Assembly: GCA_017547525.1 (NCBI GenBank)
Contig: JAFYPL010000010.1
Location: 26,141 to 90,140, forward strand
Reading direction: 5' to 3'
Length of the DNA stretch: 64,000 nt
DNA from: Oscillospiraceae bacterium
GTDB lineage: Bacteria; Bacillota; Clostridia; Oscillospirales; Ruminococcaceae
The position numbers and the translations under genes were made by a program. The notes beneath the pieces were generated by a model, which worked only from the letters and a program-made list of their open reading frames with translations, was not told where the DNA came from and made no database searches. Within the stretch, counting starts at the first letter, position 1. Every line of letters starts with the position of its first letter. Below, in pieces: positions 1 through 8,084 of the stretch.

Positions 1-953
1 AGGAATTTGTAACTCTGCTGGGGCCTTCTGGCTGTGGCAAAACTACAACCTTGCGTATTATCGGTGGCTTCCAGCAGCCAAAATCCGGCAGTGTTTTTTT
101 TGATGGCAAAGAAATCGCCGACCTTCCTCCTTACAAGAGAGAGGTTAACACAGTTTTCCAGAAATATGCGCTTTTCTCACACCTGAACGTGTTTGAAAAC
201 ATTGCATTCGGCCTGCGTCTGAAAAAACTGCCAGACCAGGAAATCAAACAGCGTGTACTGGAAATGCTGGAAATCGTAGGGCTGAAAAACTATGCCCGTC
301 GTGATATCAACACACTTTCCGGTGGTCAGCAGCAGCGTGTAGCTATCGCGCGTGCACTGGTAAACCATCCGAAAATCCTGCTTCTGGACGAACCTCTGGG
401 TGCGCTGGACCTGAAACTGCGTAAAGAAATGCAGATAGAATTGAAAAGAATCCAGCAGGCGCTGAAAATCACATTTATCTATGTAACACATGACCAGGAA
501 GAAGCTCTTACAATGAGTGACACCGTGGTTGTTATGAAAGGCGGTATCATTCAGCAGATTGGTACACCACAGGATATCTATAACGAACCTGTAAACGCCT
601 TTGTTGCCGACTTTATCGGTGAAAGTAATATTCTGGACGGTATTATGGTACGTGACTTTCTGGTGGAAATCAACGGTACCCAGTTTACTTGTGTTGACAA
701 AGGTTTCAAACCTAATGAACTGGTAAACGTAGTGGTACGTCCGGAAGATATAGAGGTTGTTCCTGCTATTCAGGGACAGCTGTCCGGCGTTGTAAAAAGC
801 GTAGTGTTCAAAGGTGTTCATTATGAAATCACTGTTGAACAGGGCGGCTTTGACTGGATTATTCATTCCACACAGAAACAGAATGTGGGTGAGCTGATCG
901 GTATGAATATCGGTCCTGAAGAAATTCACATCATGAAGAGAATGAGGGACTAG
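1..953 (+). CDS. potA: Spermidine/putrescine ABC transporter ATP-binding protein PotA (5' partial)
   Basis: ATPase subunit that powers polyamine import through PotB and PotC. The gene enters the window already in frame (codons from base 3), so its start lies upstream. The Walker A motif GPSGCGKTT is at about 21-47, the signature LSGGQQQR near 314-338, Walker [13 protein letters not shown] near 376-411 and the H-loop THDQEEA near 483-503. A C-terminal TOBE-like regulatory domain fills about 640-930. It is followed after 3 bases by potB, which together with potC and potD identifies the substrate class as polyamines. Other CUT/MOI-family ATPases share these motifs, so the specificity rests on the operon context. 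Confidence 0.93.
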   Translation, partial: EFVTLLGPSGCGKTTTLRIIGGFQQPKSGSVFFDGKEIADLPPYKREVNTVFQKYALFSHLNVFENIAFGLRLKKLPDQEIKQRVLEMLEIVGLKNYARRDINTLSGGQQQRVAIARALVNHPKILLLDEPLGALDLKLRKEMQIELKRIQQALKITFIYVTHDQEEALTMSDTVVVMKGGIIQQIGTPQDIYNEPVNAFVADFIGESNILDGIMVRDFLVEINGTQFTCVDKGFKPNELVNVVVRPEDIEVVPAIQGQLSGVVKSVVFKGVHYEITVEQGGFDWIIHSTQKQNVGELIGMNIGPEEIHIMKRMRD

Positions 954-956
954 TCT

Positions 957-1766
957 ATGAAGAAAAAATACATTAGTGCGCCGTACCTTGTATGGATGGC
1001 ATTGTTTATCTTTGCCCCTTTGTGCCTCGTGGTGTATTTTGCATTCACAGATAAACGGGGTAATTTTACTTTAGAAAATATGAGCCGGCTTTCTGTATAC
1101 GCACCGGTATTTATGCGCAGTATCATACTGGCTGGTGTAGCCACAGTATTTTGTCTGGTTATGGCTTATCCTGTAAGCTACATGCTGTCCAGAATGAAAG
1201 CAAGCAAACAGAAAGTTATGATGATGATTATCATCATGCCTATGTGGATGAACTTCCTGCTGCGCACATATGCATGGATGAGTCTGCTGGAAAGAAACGG
1301 TCTTATCAATAAGTTCCTTGGCCTTTTCGGCGTAGGTCCTTTTAATATGATTAATACCAATGGTGCAGTTATTCTGGGTATGGTTTACAACTATCTGCCA
1401 TTTATGATCCTGCCGCTGTATTCAACAATGGTAAAAATCGACCATTCACTTATCGAAGCTGCGCAGGACCTGGGTGGCAACCTGTATCAGGTGCTGACAA
1501 AAGTACTGATTCCGCTGAGTCTGCCTGGTATAACCACAGGTATCACAATGGTATTCGTACCTAGCTGCTCCACATTCGTTATCTCCAGAATGCTGGGTGG
1601 TGACAGCGCATTTATGATAGGTGACCTTATCGACCTGCAGTTCTTGGGTAATAGCTATAACCCTCATCTGGGGTCAGCAATGAGCCTTGTGCTGATGGCA
1701 CTTGTATTGCTGTGTATGAGTATTACCAATGGCTTTGCCGATGATGATTCGGAGGTGATGCTGTAA
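957..1766 (+). CDS. potB: Spermidine/putrescine ABC transporter permease PotB
   Basis: First integral membrane permease of the polyamine importer, 269 residues, with about six predicted membrane segments beginning near residue 8. The cytoplasmic EAA loop that docks on the ATPase is visible as EAAQDLGG followed by a proline-glycine turn near residues 160-190. It starts 3 bases after the potA stop and overlaps potC by one base (TAATG), so translation is probably coupled. The C-terminus is acidic (ADDDSEVML) rather than the basic tail often seen. Family assignment is secure; the exact polyamine preference is inferred. Confidence 0.93.
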   Translation: MKKKYISAPYLVWMALFIFAPLCLVVYFAFTDKRGNFTLENMSRLSVYAPVFMRSIILAGVATVFCLVMAYPVSYMLSRMKASKQKVMMMIIIMPMWMNFLLRTYAWMSLLERNGLINKFLGLFGVGPFNMINTNGAVILGMVYNYLPFMILPLYSTMVKIDHSLIEAAQDLGGNLYQVLTKVLIPLSLPGITTGITMVFVPSCSTFVISRMLGGDSAFMIGDLIDLQFLGNSYNPHLGSAMSLVLMALVLLCMSITNGFADDDSEVML

Positions 1767-2569
1767 TGAAACTTATCAAAAAACTTTACTGGGCATTCAT
1801 TCTGGCATTCCTCTATATGCCTATATTTGTAATGATAGCTTTCTCTTTTAACCAGTCAAAAAGCCGTACTGTATGGACGGGTTTTACTTTTAAATGGTAC
1901 ATAGAGCTGTTTAAGAATGAAGCTATTATAAAAGCCTTTATCGTTACACTTTTTGTGGCAATTGTGTCTGCTACTGTAGCAACTGTACTGGGTACGGTGG
2001 CTGCTGTAGGCATAGATGCTATGAAAAACTGGGAAAAATCCGTGGTTATCAATATCAGCTATATGCCTGTAGTTAACCCTGATATCATCACCGGTATTTC
2101 ATTGCTGCTGCTGTTCAATGTGTTCAAAGGCTGGTTTGACTTTGAATTCGGTATGGGTACTTTGCTGATTTCCCATATTACATTCAACCTGCCGTACGTT
2201 ATCCTTTCTGTTCTGCCGAAGCTGAAACAGATGGATCATCGTGTGTACGAAGCTGCCCTTGACTTGGGCTGTAACCCTACACAGGCATTTTTCAAAGTAG
2301 TTGTGCCTGAAATTATGCCGGGTATTATCTCCGGTTTCCTCATGGCGCTTACTTTCTCAATTGATGACTTTATTATTTCTTACTTTAACTCTGGTCACGC
2401 CCAGACATTGCCTGTAGCTATCTATGCTATGGCCCGTCGCCGTGTAAGTCCGGAAATGTATGCATTGTCCACTATAATGTTTATAGTTATCCTTGCTGTG
2501 CTTCTGGTGGTAAACATCAAAGCCACAAAAGATGAAAAGGAAATGCGAACAAAGAGAGAGGTAAAATAA
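1766..2569 (+). CDS. potC: Spermidine/putrescine ABC transporter permease PotC
   Basis: Second permease subunit, 267 residues, pairing with PotB in the importer. It has about six hydrophobic segments and the EAA loop EAALDLGCNPTQAFF around residues 165-180, followed by the conserved VVPEIMPGI turn. Its ATG shares a base with the potB stop codon, and its own stop abuts the TTG start of potD, so the three genes form one tightly packed translational unit. Nothing is truncated relative to the family. Confidence 0.93.
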   Translation: MKLIKKLYWAFILAFLYMPIFVMIAFSFNQSKSRTVWTGFTFKWYIELFKNEAIIKAFIVTLFVAIVSATVATVLGTVAAVGIDAMKNWEKSVVINISYMPVVNPDIITGISLLLLFNVFKGWFDFEFGMGTLLISHITFNLPYVILSVLPKLKQMDHRVYEAALDLGCNPTQAFFKVVVPEIMPGIISGFLMALTFSIDDFIISYFNSGHAQTLPVAIYAMARRRVSPEMYALSTIMFIVILAVLLVVNIKATKDEKEMRTKREVK

Positions 2570-3832
2570 TTGAAAAGAATTATTAGTTTGATTGTGGCTC
2601 TCGGTCTGGTTATGGCTATGGCTGTACCTGCTTTTGCACGGGAAACTCTTCTGATTGCACCTGCACCAGATGCAAAAAAGATTGAGGCTGCACAGCTGGC
2701 AGAAAACTATGACTGGGAAAGACTGAAAGGTCAGGATATCACTCTGAATGTTTTCAACTGGGGTGAATATATGTCCTTAGGTCAGGATGGTGCTATGCAT
2801 GTTAACAAAGAGTTTGAAGCACTGACCGGTATCAAAGTAAATTATCAGACTTTTGATAACAACGAAGGTATGTACACAAAACTGAAAAGTGGCGGTGCTA
2901 AATACGATGTTATCATTCCGTCTGACTACATGATTGCAAAAATGATCAAAGAGGATATGCTTCAGCCACTGGATTGGAGTCTTATCCCTAACGCCACAAT
3001 GTATATCAGTGAAAGATATATGGATCTGGAATACGATCCTGGCAACGTATATTCCGTACCATACACATGGGGTACAGTAGGTATTATCTATAATACTACT
3101 CTGGTGGATGAAGTACCTGACAGCTGGAACGCATTATGGGATGAAAGATATGCCAACGATATACTGATGTTTGGCAACAGCCGCGATGCATTTGCTATAG
3201 CACTGCTGAAAAACGGCCTGTCTCTGAACCCTAAAACATCTGATGATATTGAAGTGGCACGTGAAGACCTGATAGCACAGAAAGACGTAGTACAGGCTTA
3301 CGTAAATGATGAAATCTTTGACAAAATGTGTGGCGGTGAGGCTGCTCTGGCACCATACTACGCAGGCGACGCACTGACAATGATGGAAGAAAACCCTGAT
3401 CTGTCTTTTGCTCTTCCTAAAGAAGGCACAAACCTGTTTACAGATGCTGCAGTTATTCCAAAAGACGCAAATAATGTGGAAGCTGCCCATATGTATATCA
3501 ACTTCCTCAATGAAACAGATGTAGCACTGGCAAACGCAGAGTATATTTACTATCCTACACCACATCTGGGTGCATACGAGTTGCTGGATGAAGAAATGAA
3601 AAACAATCTGGTTGCTTACCCTACAGATGAAATGCTGGAAAATACAGAGGTATTCACTACTCTGTCAGATGAAATCAGTGCAGAACTGGATACAGCATGG
3701 AGCGATATCCGCTCTTTCAACCAGTCCAGTAATGATCTGTTTGTTCCTACATTCTTCCTGATGATGGTTATAGCTACAGTAGCTATCAACACTATCCGTT
3801 CAAGACAGGTAAGAAACAGAATAGACTATTAA
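2570..3832 (+). CDS. potD: Polyamine-binding protein PotD with C-terminal membrane anchor
   Basis: Extracytoplasmic substrate-binding protein of the polyamine importer, 420 residues, starting with TTG directly after the potC stop. Residues 1-23 form a signal peptide ending in a type I cleavage site (AFA then RE). There is no lipobox cysteine, which Gram-positive binding proteins normally use for anchoring. Residues about 75-380 match the PotD/PotF fold (FNWGEYM, then YDVIIPSDYM). The last 30 residues hold a hydrophobic stretch (PTFFLMMVIATVAINTI) followed by RSRQVRNR, which reads as a stop-transfer anchor. This is a plausible replacement for the lipid anchor and is unusual. A hairpin terminator follows. 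Confidence 0.92.
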   Translation: MKRIISLIVALGLVMAMAVPAFARETLLIAPAPDAKKIEAAQLAENYDWERLKGQDITLNVFNWGEYMSLGQDGAMHVNKEFEALTGIKVNYQTFDNNEGMYTKLKSGGAKYDVIIPSDYMIAKMIKEDMLQPLDWSLIPNATMYISERYMDLEYDPGNVYSVPYTWGTVGIIYNTTLVDEVPDSWNALWDERYANDILMFGNSRDAFAIALLKNGLSLNPKTSDDIEVAREDLIAQKDVVQAYVNDEIFDKMCGGEAALAPYYAGDALTMMEENPDLSFALPKEGTNLFTDAAVIPKDANNVEAAHMYINFLNETDVALANAEYIYYPTPHLGAYELLDEEMKNNLVAYPTDEMLENTEVFTTLSDEISAELDTAWSDIRSFNQSSNDLFVPTFFLMMVIATVAINTIRSRQVRNRIDY

Positions 3833-3837
3833 TATTA

Positions 3838-3863
3838 AAAGGCAGGTATGACCTGCCTTTTTT
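3838..3863 (+). terminator. Intrinsic terminator of the pot operon
   Basis: Inverted repeat GGCAGGT (3841-3847) and ACCTGCC (3851-3857) with a 3-base loop, followed by a run of six T. It sits directly after the potD stop. Confidence 0.9.
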
Positions 3864-3898
3864 ATTTGTGAATATCTTTTGAAATATTGCGCATTTGT

Positions 3899-3927
3899 TT
3901 GATTTTGATATTTAATTAATATATACT
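3899..3927 (+). promoter_or_regulatory. Candidate sigma-A promoter for the MarR gene
   Basis: TTGATT at 3899-3904 and TATACT at 3922-3927 are separated by 17 bases. The spacer is very AT-rich and contains the palindrome TTAATTAA, a possible autoregulatory site. The coding start is 34 bases past the -10 box. Confidence 0.55.
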
Positions 3928-3960
3928 GAAGATATAACAAGAAATAATGGTGGTGTATTT

Positions 3961-4431
3961 ATGGAGCGCACAAAACATACTCTTAATGAACTGTTGGTAG
4001 GACTGTTCAACTATATTCTGTATATAGAAGAGAAAAACCTGAAAGAATCAGGTGTAAACCTGACAATGAATGAAGTGCATACTCTGGAAAGTATACAGAA
4101 AGCCCGTGACAACAGTATGACATATGTTGCGCGCCGTTGCATGGTGGCGCAAAGCACTCTTACAAGTAATGTGGCAAAACTGGAAAGAAAAGGCTATGTG
4201 CAACGTTATAAAGATGAGGTTGATAAACGTATTACCCGTGTTTCTGTTACCGGAAAAGCAGACGAAGTGTTAAAAATACATGAAGAGTTCCATACACAGA
4301 TGATAGATAAAATTGTCGGTGATCTGGGGCTTGATGAAAATCAGCTGCTGATGGAATCACTGGAAAATGTGCTGGGCTATTTTAGGGAAGAATATTACGA
4401 TAAAACAATACTTGTGGAAGATCCACAGTAA
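3961..4431 (+). CDS. MarR-family transcriptional regulator
   Basis: Winged-helix DNA-binding protein of 156 residues. The recognition part is around residues 55-85 (ARRCMVAQSTLTSNVAKLERKG) and the wing around 85-100 (RYKDEVDKRITRVSVT), both typical of MarR. Flanking helices form the usual dimer interface. It is a single-gene unit with its own promoter and terminator, sitting between the pot operon and mgtE, so the target cannot be read from context. An AT-rich palindrome in its promoter suggests autoregulation. It resembles FabT-type regulators in size, but no fatty-acid genes are nearby. Confidence 0.88.
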   Translation: MERTKHTLNELLVGLFNYILYIEEKNLKESGVNLTMNEVHTLESIQKARDNSMTYVARRCMVAQSTLTSNVAKLERKGYVQRYKDEVDKRITRVSVTGKADEVLKIHEEFHTQMIDKIVGDLGLDENQLLMESLENVLGYFREEYYDKTILVEDPQ

Positions 4432-4445
4432 TTTTCAGAAAAATA

Positions 4446-4482
4446 AACCGGACAGGGCGGTAGTGCTCAGTCCGGTTTTTTA
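4446..4482. terminator. Bidirectional terminator between the MarR gene and mgtE
   Basis: Stem ACCGGAC (4447-4453) pairs with GTCCGGT (4470-4476) and is followed by T6 on the plus strand. On the minus strand the same stem is followed by a T-rich tract, so it can also end mgtE transcripts. Confidence 0.8.
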
Positions 4483-4498
4483 TTATATTATTGAGTAA

Positions 4499-5959
4499 TT
4501 ATACCAACAGTGGCATAAACAGATTTGCAAGGCTTAAGAATACGAAAAAGCCCAGTACGTCTGTTGCTGTGGTCAGGAATATGGAACTGGCCAGAGCAGG
4601 GTCGACTTTCAGTGCTTTGAGAACCAGTGGCACAAAGAAACCGAAAACACCTGCAACGATGTTGTTCATTATCATAGCCAGTACAACTATAACACCCAGA
4701 TAAATATTGCCGTAGCGCACCGCTGTGATAGCACCTGCTACAGATCCGATGATAGCGCCGTTTATAATACCGGCTGCAATTGGTTTGAATACTTTCTGCC
4801 AGTCGTCTTTCAGGTTTATTTCGCCCAGAGTGATACTGCGCAAGACGATGGACATTGTCTGGTTGCCGGCATTACCACCCATGTTTGCGATAATTGTCAT
4901 AACAGCAGACAGAGCAACTACCTGTGAGATGGTGTCTTCAAACAGAGAAAGTGTGAATGAAGCCAAAAATGCAGTGCACAGGTTAACCAAAAGCCAAGGC
5001 AGACGGAATTTTACGCTTTCTGCTACAGTGGAATCAATGCTTTCTTCGGCACTGGCACCACCCATTTTCAGAATATCTTCGGTCTGTTCTTCAAAGAGAA
5101 CGTCGATGATATCGTCGACAGTAATAATACCCAGCAAGGCACCTTTTCTGTTTACAACAGGGATAGCTGTAAGGTCGTATTTGGATGCAATATGTGACAC
5201 TTCTTCCTGGTCAATATCAGGAGTAACAGAAATTACATTGTCATCCATAATTTCTGACAGGATGGTGTCGTTGTCTTCCACCAGAATATCACGAAGGTCA
5301 GCTACGCCTATCAGTTCTTTTTTGCCATTCAGAACAAATATTGTATCGATAACTTCGGTCTTAGGGCCGATTTCTTTGATTTTGTTCAGGGCTTTTTCTA
5401 TTGTCATGTTGCCGGACAGAGCGATGTATTCAGTGGTCATGATACCACCCGCAGTATCGTCTTCGTACAGCAGCAGGCTGGCGATATCCACGCTGACTTT
5501 GTTTTTCAGCATGCGCATTATGGTTTTGCGGCGGTCCATAGGCATTTCGCCAATGATGTCGGCAATATCGTCGTTTGACATATATTTGAACATGCCCATT
5601 ATGTCAGGGTAGTCCAGTAATTCCACAAACCTCTGCTGCAGGTCTTCATCCATCTGCTCCAGAATCTGTGCCATGTGTTCGTGGTCAGTTCTTCCGAAGA
5701 ATTTCAGCAGTTCTTCGTCCTCGAAATCTTCCAGTGCAATGGCGATATCGATGGCGTAGGCTGATTCAATTACTTCGTACAGTTCTTCCTCACTGCTGTT
5801 CATCAGCATGTCTTTCAGGCTTACATCAGCCTCTTCCAGTTCATCTTCGTCAGCAGTGATGGCATCTATAAGTTCGATGATTTCGTTGTCATCTTCTTCA
5901 ATGAAGTCAGGTTCTTCACTCGGGGTAAATCCAACTTCATTCAGGATTTTTTCATCCAT
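4499..5959 (-). CDS. mgtE: Magnesium transporter MgtE
   Basis: Homodimeric Mg2+ channel of 486 residues. The order is an acidic N-terminal helical domain (about 40-150), a pair of CBS domains (about 155-275) that sense cytoplasmic Mg2+, and a membrane domain of five helices (about 310-485). The conserved selectivity motif GGNAGNQTMS and the late aspartate of TTATDVLGFF are present. The start is set by AAGGAGG seven bases upstream. That SD lies inside an 11-bp hairpin at the end of a roughly 180-base structured leader, and a Fur-like box overlaps the promoter, so the gene is probably controlled by metal at two levels. Some MgtE proteins also move Mn2+ or Co2+. Confidence 0.95.
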   Translation of the reverse strand: MDEKILNEVGFTPSEEPDFIEEDDNEIIELIDAITADEDELEEADVSLKDMLMNSSEEELYEVIESAYAIDIAIALEDFEDEELLKFFGRTDHEHMAQILEQMDEDLQQRFVELLDYPDIMGMFKYMSNDDIADIIGEMPMDRRKTIMRMLKNKVSVDIASLLLYEDDTAGGIMTTEYIALSGNMTIEKALNKIKEIGPKTEVIDTIFVLNGKKELIGVADLRDILVEDNDTILSEIMDDNVISVTPDIDQEEVSHIASKYDLTAIPVVNRKGALLGIITVDDIIDVLFEEQTEDILKMGGASAEESIDSTVAESVKFRLPWLLVNLCTAFLASFTLSLFEDTISQVVALSAVMTIIANMGGNAGNQTMSIVLRSITLGEINLKDDWQKVFKPIAAGIINGAIIGSVAGAITAVRYGNIYLGVIVVLAMIMNNIVAGVFGFFVPLVLKALKVDPALASSIFLTTATDVLGFFVFLSLANLFMPLLV

Positions 5960-5966
5960 AAAAATA

Positions 5967-5992
5967 CCTCCTTTTCGGCGTCGAAAAAGAGG
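5967..5992 (-). promoter_or_regulatory. SD-sequestering hairpin before mgtE
   Basis: Plus-strand bases 5967-5977 and 5982-5992 are complementary over 11 bp with one G-U pair and a 4-base loop. In the minus-strand transcript the 3' arm is CGAAAAGGAGG, which contains the whole mgtE SD. The hairpin would block translation when formed, which is how a translational riboswitch expression platform looks. Confidence 0.75.
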
Positions 5993-6007
5993 CTCCTGTT
6001 TATTTAC

Positions 6008-6098
6008 AGATGACCGCTCTGTGCTTTCGCGCCGGTATTATATTTTTTTGCGTATAATCGCTTACTCCCGCTCGGGTCGCTACTCACAACAGTCATCT
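6008..6098 (-). promoter_or_regulatory. Structured mgtE 5' leader, candidate aptamer domain
   Basis: A closing stem AGATGAC/GTCATCT (6008-6014 with 6092-6098) encloses about 77 bases. Inside are a CCC-GAGC-GGG hairpin, GCG-ATTATA-CGC and a small GC-GCGAAA-GC hairpin. Further upstream in the transcript is an 8-bp hairpin TAGTAAAG/CTTTACTA (6115-6122 with 6128-6135). I could not match this to the M-box consensus usual for mgtE, nor to the yybP-ykoY Mn2+ riboswitch beyond a short GAGTAGCG. The RNA class is therefore unassigned. Confidence 0.55.
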
Positions 6099-6139
6099 CC
6101 TTTGTGTTTTCTCATAGTAAAGCATAACTTTACTACTAT

Positions 6140-6169
6140 ATCTTATTGCAAAACGATAATCATTGTCAA
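6140..6169 (-). promoter_or_regulatory. mgtE promoter
   Basis: On the minus strand a perfect TTGACA (6164-6169) is followed after 18 bases by TAAGAT (6140-6145). It lies at the start of the structured leader and has the right orientation for mgtE. Confidence 0.65.
6154..6168. promoter_or_regulatory. Fur-family-like box overlapping the mgtE -35
   Basis: CGATAATCATTGTCA matches the 7-1-7 Fur/PerR-type inverted repeat TGATAAT-N-ATTATCA at 13 of the 15 positions (mismatches at the first base and at one A to G). It overlaps the -35 hexamer, where a repressor would block RNA polymerase. Confidence 0.5.
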
Positions 6170-6209
6170 CACTTTTTTGGTGGCAAAAGTTGGTATTTTA
6201 ATATAGATA

Positions 6210-6244
6210 AAAAATAGGGCAGTGTGCTTTTCAGCACGCTGCCC
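6210..6244 (-). terminator. Terminator of the DUF3021 chimeric gene
   Basis: On the minus strand GGGCAG...GTGC pairs with GCAC...CTGCCC around a short A-rich loop, and TATTTTTTAT follows. It sits directly downstream of the stop at 6252. Confidence 0.75.
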
Positions 6245-6251
6245 GCTGTTG

Positions 6252-6764
6252 TTATTTATTCCGTATGGTGTTTTGTTTCAGCCGGAGTATTTTGTTCAGC
6301 TGTGCTGTGCGCTTTTTGGTTATGCAGTAAATAATAACCCATATTGCAATATAACCACAAACAAAAAAGACAGTAAATAACGTAATGGGAATAAAGCCCC
6401 GGGGTAACCAGCCGTTTACAAGGTAAGTGACAAAATAGCTTATATACAAAACCATGCCATGTATTGTAACTGCCACCATAAGGGGGAGTTGTTCCAGCTG
6501 ATAAACTACATTCATGCCGCTGGCTATAAAGCCAAGGACGGAAAGGGAGATAATCCCCACACATACTTCATTTACAGTAAGGGTTGTAATACCGGATTTT
6601 TGCCGGTGAATAAAATACAGAACAGCCAATACCAAAGGACCAAGGCTCCGGCCAGTTAAACCACGGCGTAAAAATTCACCTTTCTGTATTTCAAGGTCAA
6701 GGCTGTCTACCACAGTAACATCTGCATACTTTTTCGTAAGGTTGTTTGTTTTTATGGCGTACAT
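6252..6764 (-). pseudogene. Chimera of an ABC ATPase N-terminus with a DUF3021 membrane protein
   Basis: The first 31 residues (for example NNLTKKYADVTVVDSLDLEI) are the start of an ABC-transporter ATPase, ending just before the place where Walker A should follow (KGEF). From residue 32 the sequence becomes a DUF3021 four-helix membrane protein (LRRGLTG, then VVYQLEQLPLMVAV and LVNGWLP), complete to its C-terminus. The junction is in frame near base 6670. This looks like an internal deletion that removed the rest of the ATPase and whatever lay between. The DUF3021 part may still be made; the ATPase part cannot function. DUF3021 genes usually sit beside LytTR regulators or ABC exporters, neither of which remains here. 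Confidence 0.75.
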
Positions 6765-6869
6765 ATATCAGTCTCCTTGTTATGTTCTGATTGCAGGTAA
6801 CATAATAACAGATAAAAACAGGTGTGTGGGGATTTTTGACTGTTCGGTTATTTAAAGTAACTTATCGGT

Positions 6870-6909
6870 TAAAATAAAAACAGCGGTAACCTTAAAACCG
6901 GATACCGCT
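6870..6909 (-). terminator. Terminator of mnmA
   Basis: On the minus strand AGCGGTA (6903-6909) pairs with TACCGCT (6882-6888), followed by GTTTTTATTTT. It lies just downstream of the mnmA stop. Confidence 0.75.
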
Positions 6910-6925
6910 ATTTTAAAACTTTTAT

Positions 6926-7972
6926 TTATTGTACTGCTTTTGCAATAAAACCGCCGCCCATAACGTAATCTCCGTTATAGATAACTACGCTCTGACCTCT
7001 TGCAGCAGCTCTTACTGGCTGTAAAAATTCCAGAATCACTTTTTCATCATCACTATATACCACTTTGGCCTGATCGCCCTTTGAAGCGCTGCGTACTTTT
7101 ACAGTAAAAACATCGCCGGCATTTAGTGATTTGCCTTCGGTATATACAGGTGAAGAAAGTTCAACAGAGGTGAAAAATTCATCGCCGGCATAACCTAGAA
7201 GAATATTGCCGTTTTCCTGAATTTCTTTTACGAATGCAGGCTTACCGAGGGCGATACCCAGATGTTTTCTCTGACCTACTGTATAGTTGTGAACACCGTT
7301 GTGTTTTTTGATTTTTTTACCTTCCGGTGAAATAAACCAGCCGTACTTTGTTTTATAGCCCAGATTTTCAATAAACCGGCCATGGTTGCCATCAGGAATA
7401 AAGCAGATTTCCTGACTGTCTGGTTTATCTGCGTTAAACAGACCGATATCACCAGCCATAGTACGGATATCAGGCTTTTCATAACTGCCTATTGGTAACA
7501 GAAGTCGGGACAGCACATCCTGTTTCAGCCTGTACAACATATAACTCTGGTCTTTTGCAACACTTATTGCTTTTTTTACATAAAACAGATCGTTTATTTT
7601 TTCTGTCTGAGCATAGTGGCCTGTGGCAATATAACCTATGCCCAGTTCATCAGCTTTTGCTATGATAGTGGCAAATTTTACATAAGGGTTACATACGATG
7701 CATGGATTAGGGGTCATTCCATTTACGTAATTTTCACAGAAAGAGATAACCACATATTTTTTGAAAGCTTCCTGTGCATCTGCTACATGCAGTTTTATAC
7801 CCAGTTTATCACATACTTTCTGTGCGTCCTGCACAGCTTCTTCTGACTCCGGGGAAAAGCGTATTACCACGCCTTCAACTTCTAGCCCCTGTTTTTGCAA
7901 CAGGTCTATACATACTGAAGAGTCCACACCGCCAGAAACGCCTACCAATACTTTATTGAAATCAAGGTTCAT
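6926..7972 (-). CDS. mnmA: tRNA-specific 2-thiouridylase MnmA
   Basis: Cytosolic enzyme that adds sulfur to the wobble uridine (U34) of tRNA-Lys, Glu and Gln, using persulfide from a cysteine desulfurase. The 348-residue frame starts at 7972, chosen because AAGGAGA lies 6-7 bases upstream and the protein then begins MNLDFNKVLVGVSGGVDSS; an in-frame extension to 8038 lacks family similarity. The PP-loop SGGVDSS is at residues 13-19. The two catalytic cysteines are in CNPYVKF (about 100) and QEICF (about 195), with the tRNA-binding and beta-barrel domains after. A cysteine desulfurase gene lies 32 kb away in this window. Confidence 0.93.
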   Translation of the reverse strand: MNLDFNKVLVGVSGGVDSSVCIDLLQKQGLEVEGVVIRFSPESEEAVQDAQKVCDKLGIKLHVADAQEAFKKYVVISFCENYVNGMTPNPCIVCNPYVKFATIIAKADELGIGYIATGHYAQTEKINDLFYVKKAISVAKDQSYMLYRLKQDVLSRLLLPIGSYEKPDIRTMAGDIGLFNADKPDSQEICFIPDGNHGRFIENLGYKTKYGWFISPEGKKIKKHNGVHNYTVGQRKHLGIALGKPAFVKEIQENGNILLGYAGDEFFTSVELSSPVYTEGKSLNAGDVFTVKVRSASKGDQAKVVYSDDEKVILEFLQPVRAAARGQSVVIYNGDYVMGGGFIAKAVQ

Positions 7973-8084
7973 TTTTGTCTCCTTGTAATTAAGATTAAAA
8001 GTGAATATATTATCCCACCATAGTTTTATGAAATACATAAATCAGCAGATTAAGTTATCGGAACCGGTGCGATAATAAAGAATA

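Noticed and set aside
177-929. Reverse-strand frame opposite potA
   Set aside because: Shadow of a conserved ABC ATPase; no recognisable domain.
5960-6135. M-box (ykoK) riboswitch before mgtE
   Set aside because: The conserved M-box segments were not found when the leader was read on the minus strand; only a short AGGAGCCTC-like stretch is similar. I describe it as an unassigned structured leader.
7973-8038. Longer N-terminus for mnmA
   Set aside because: The 22 extra residues have no family similarity, and the SD AAGGAGA fits the downstream ATG.
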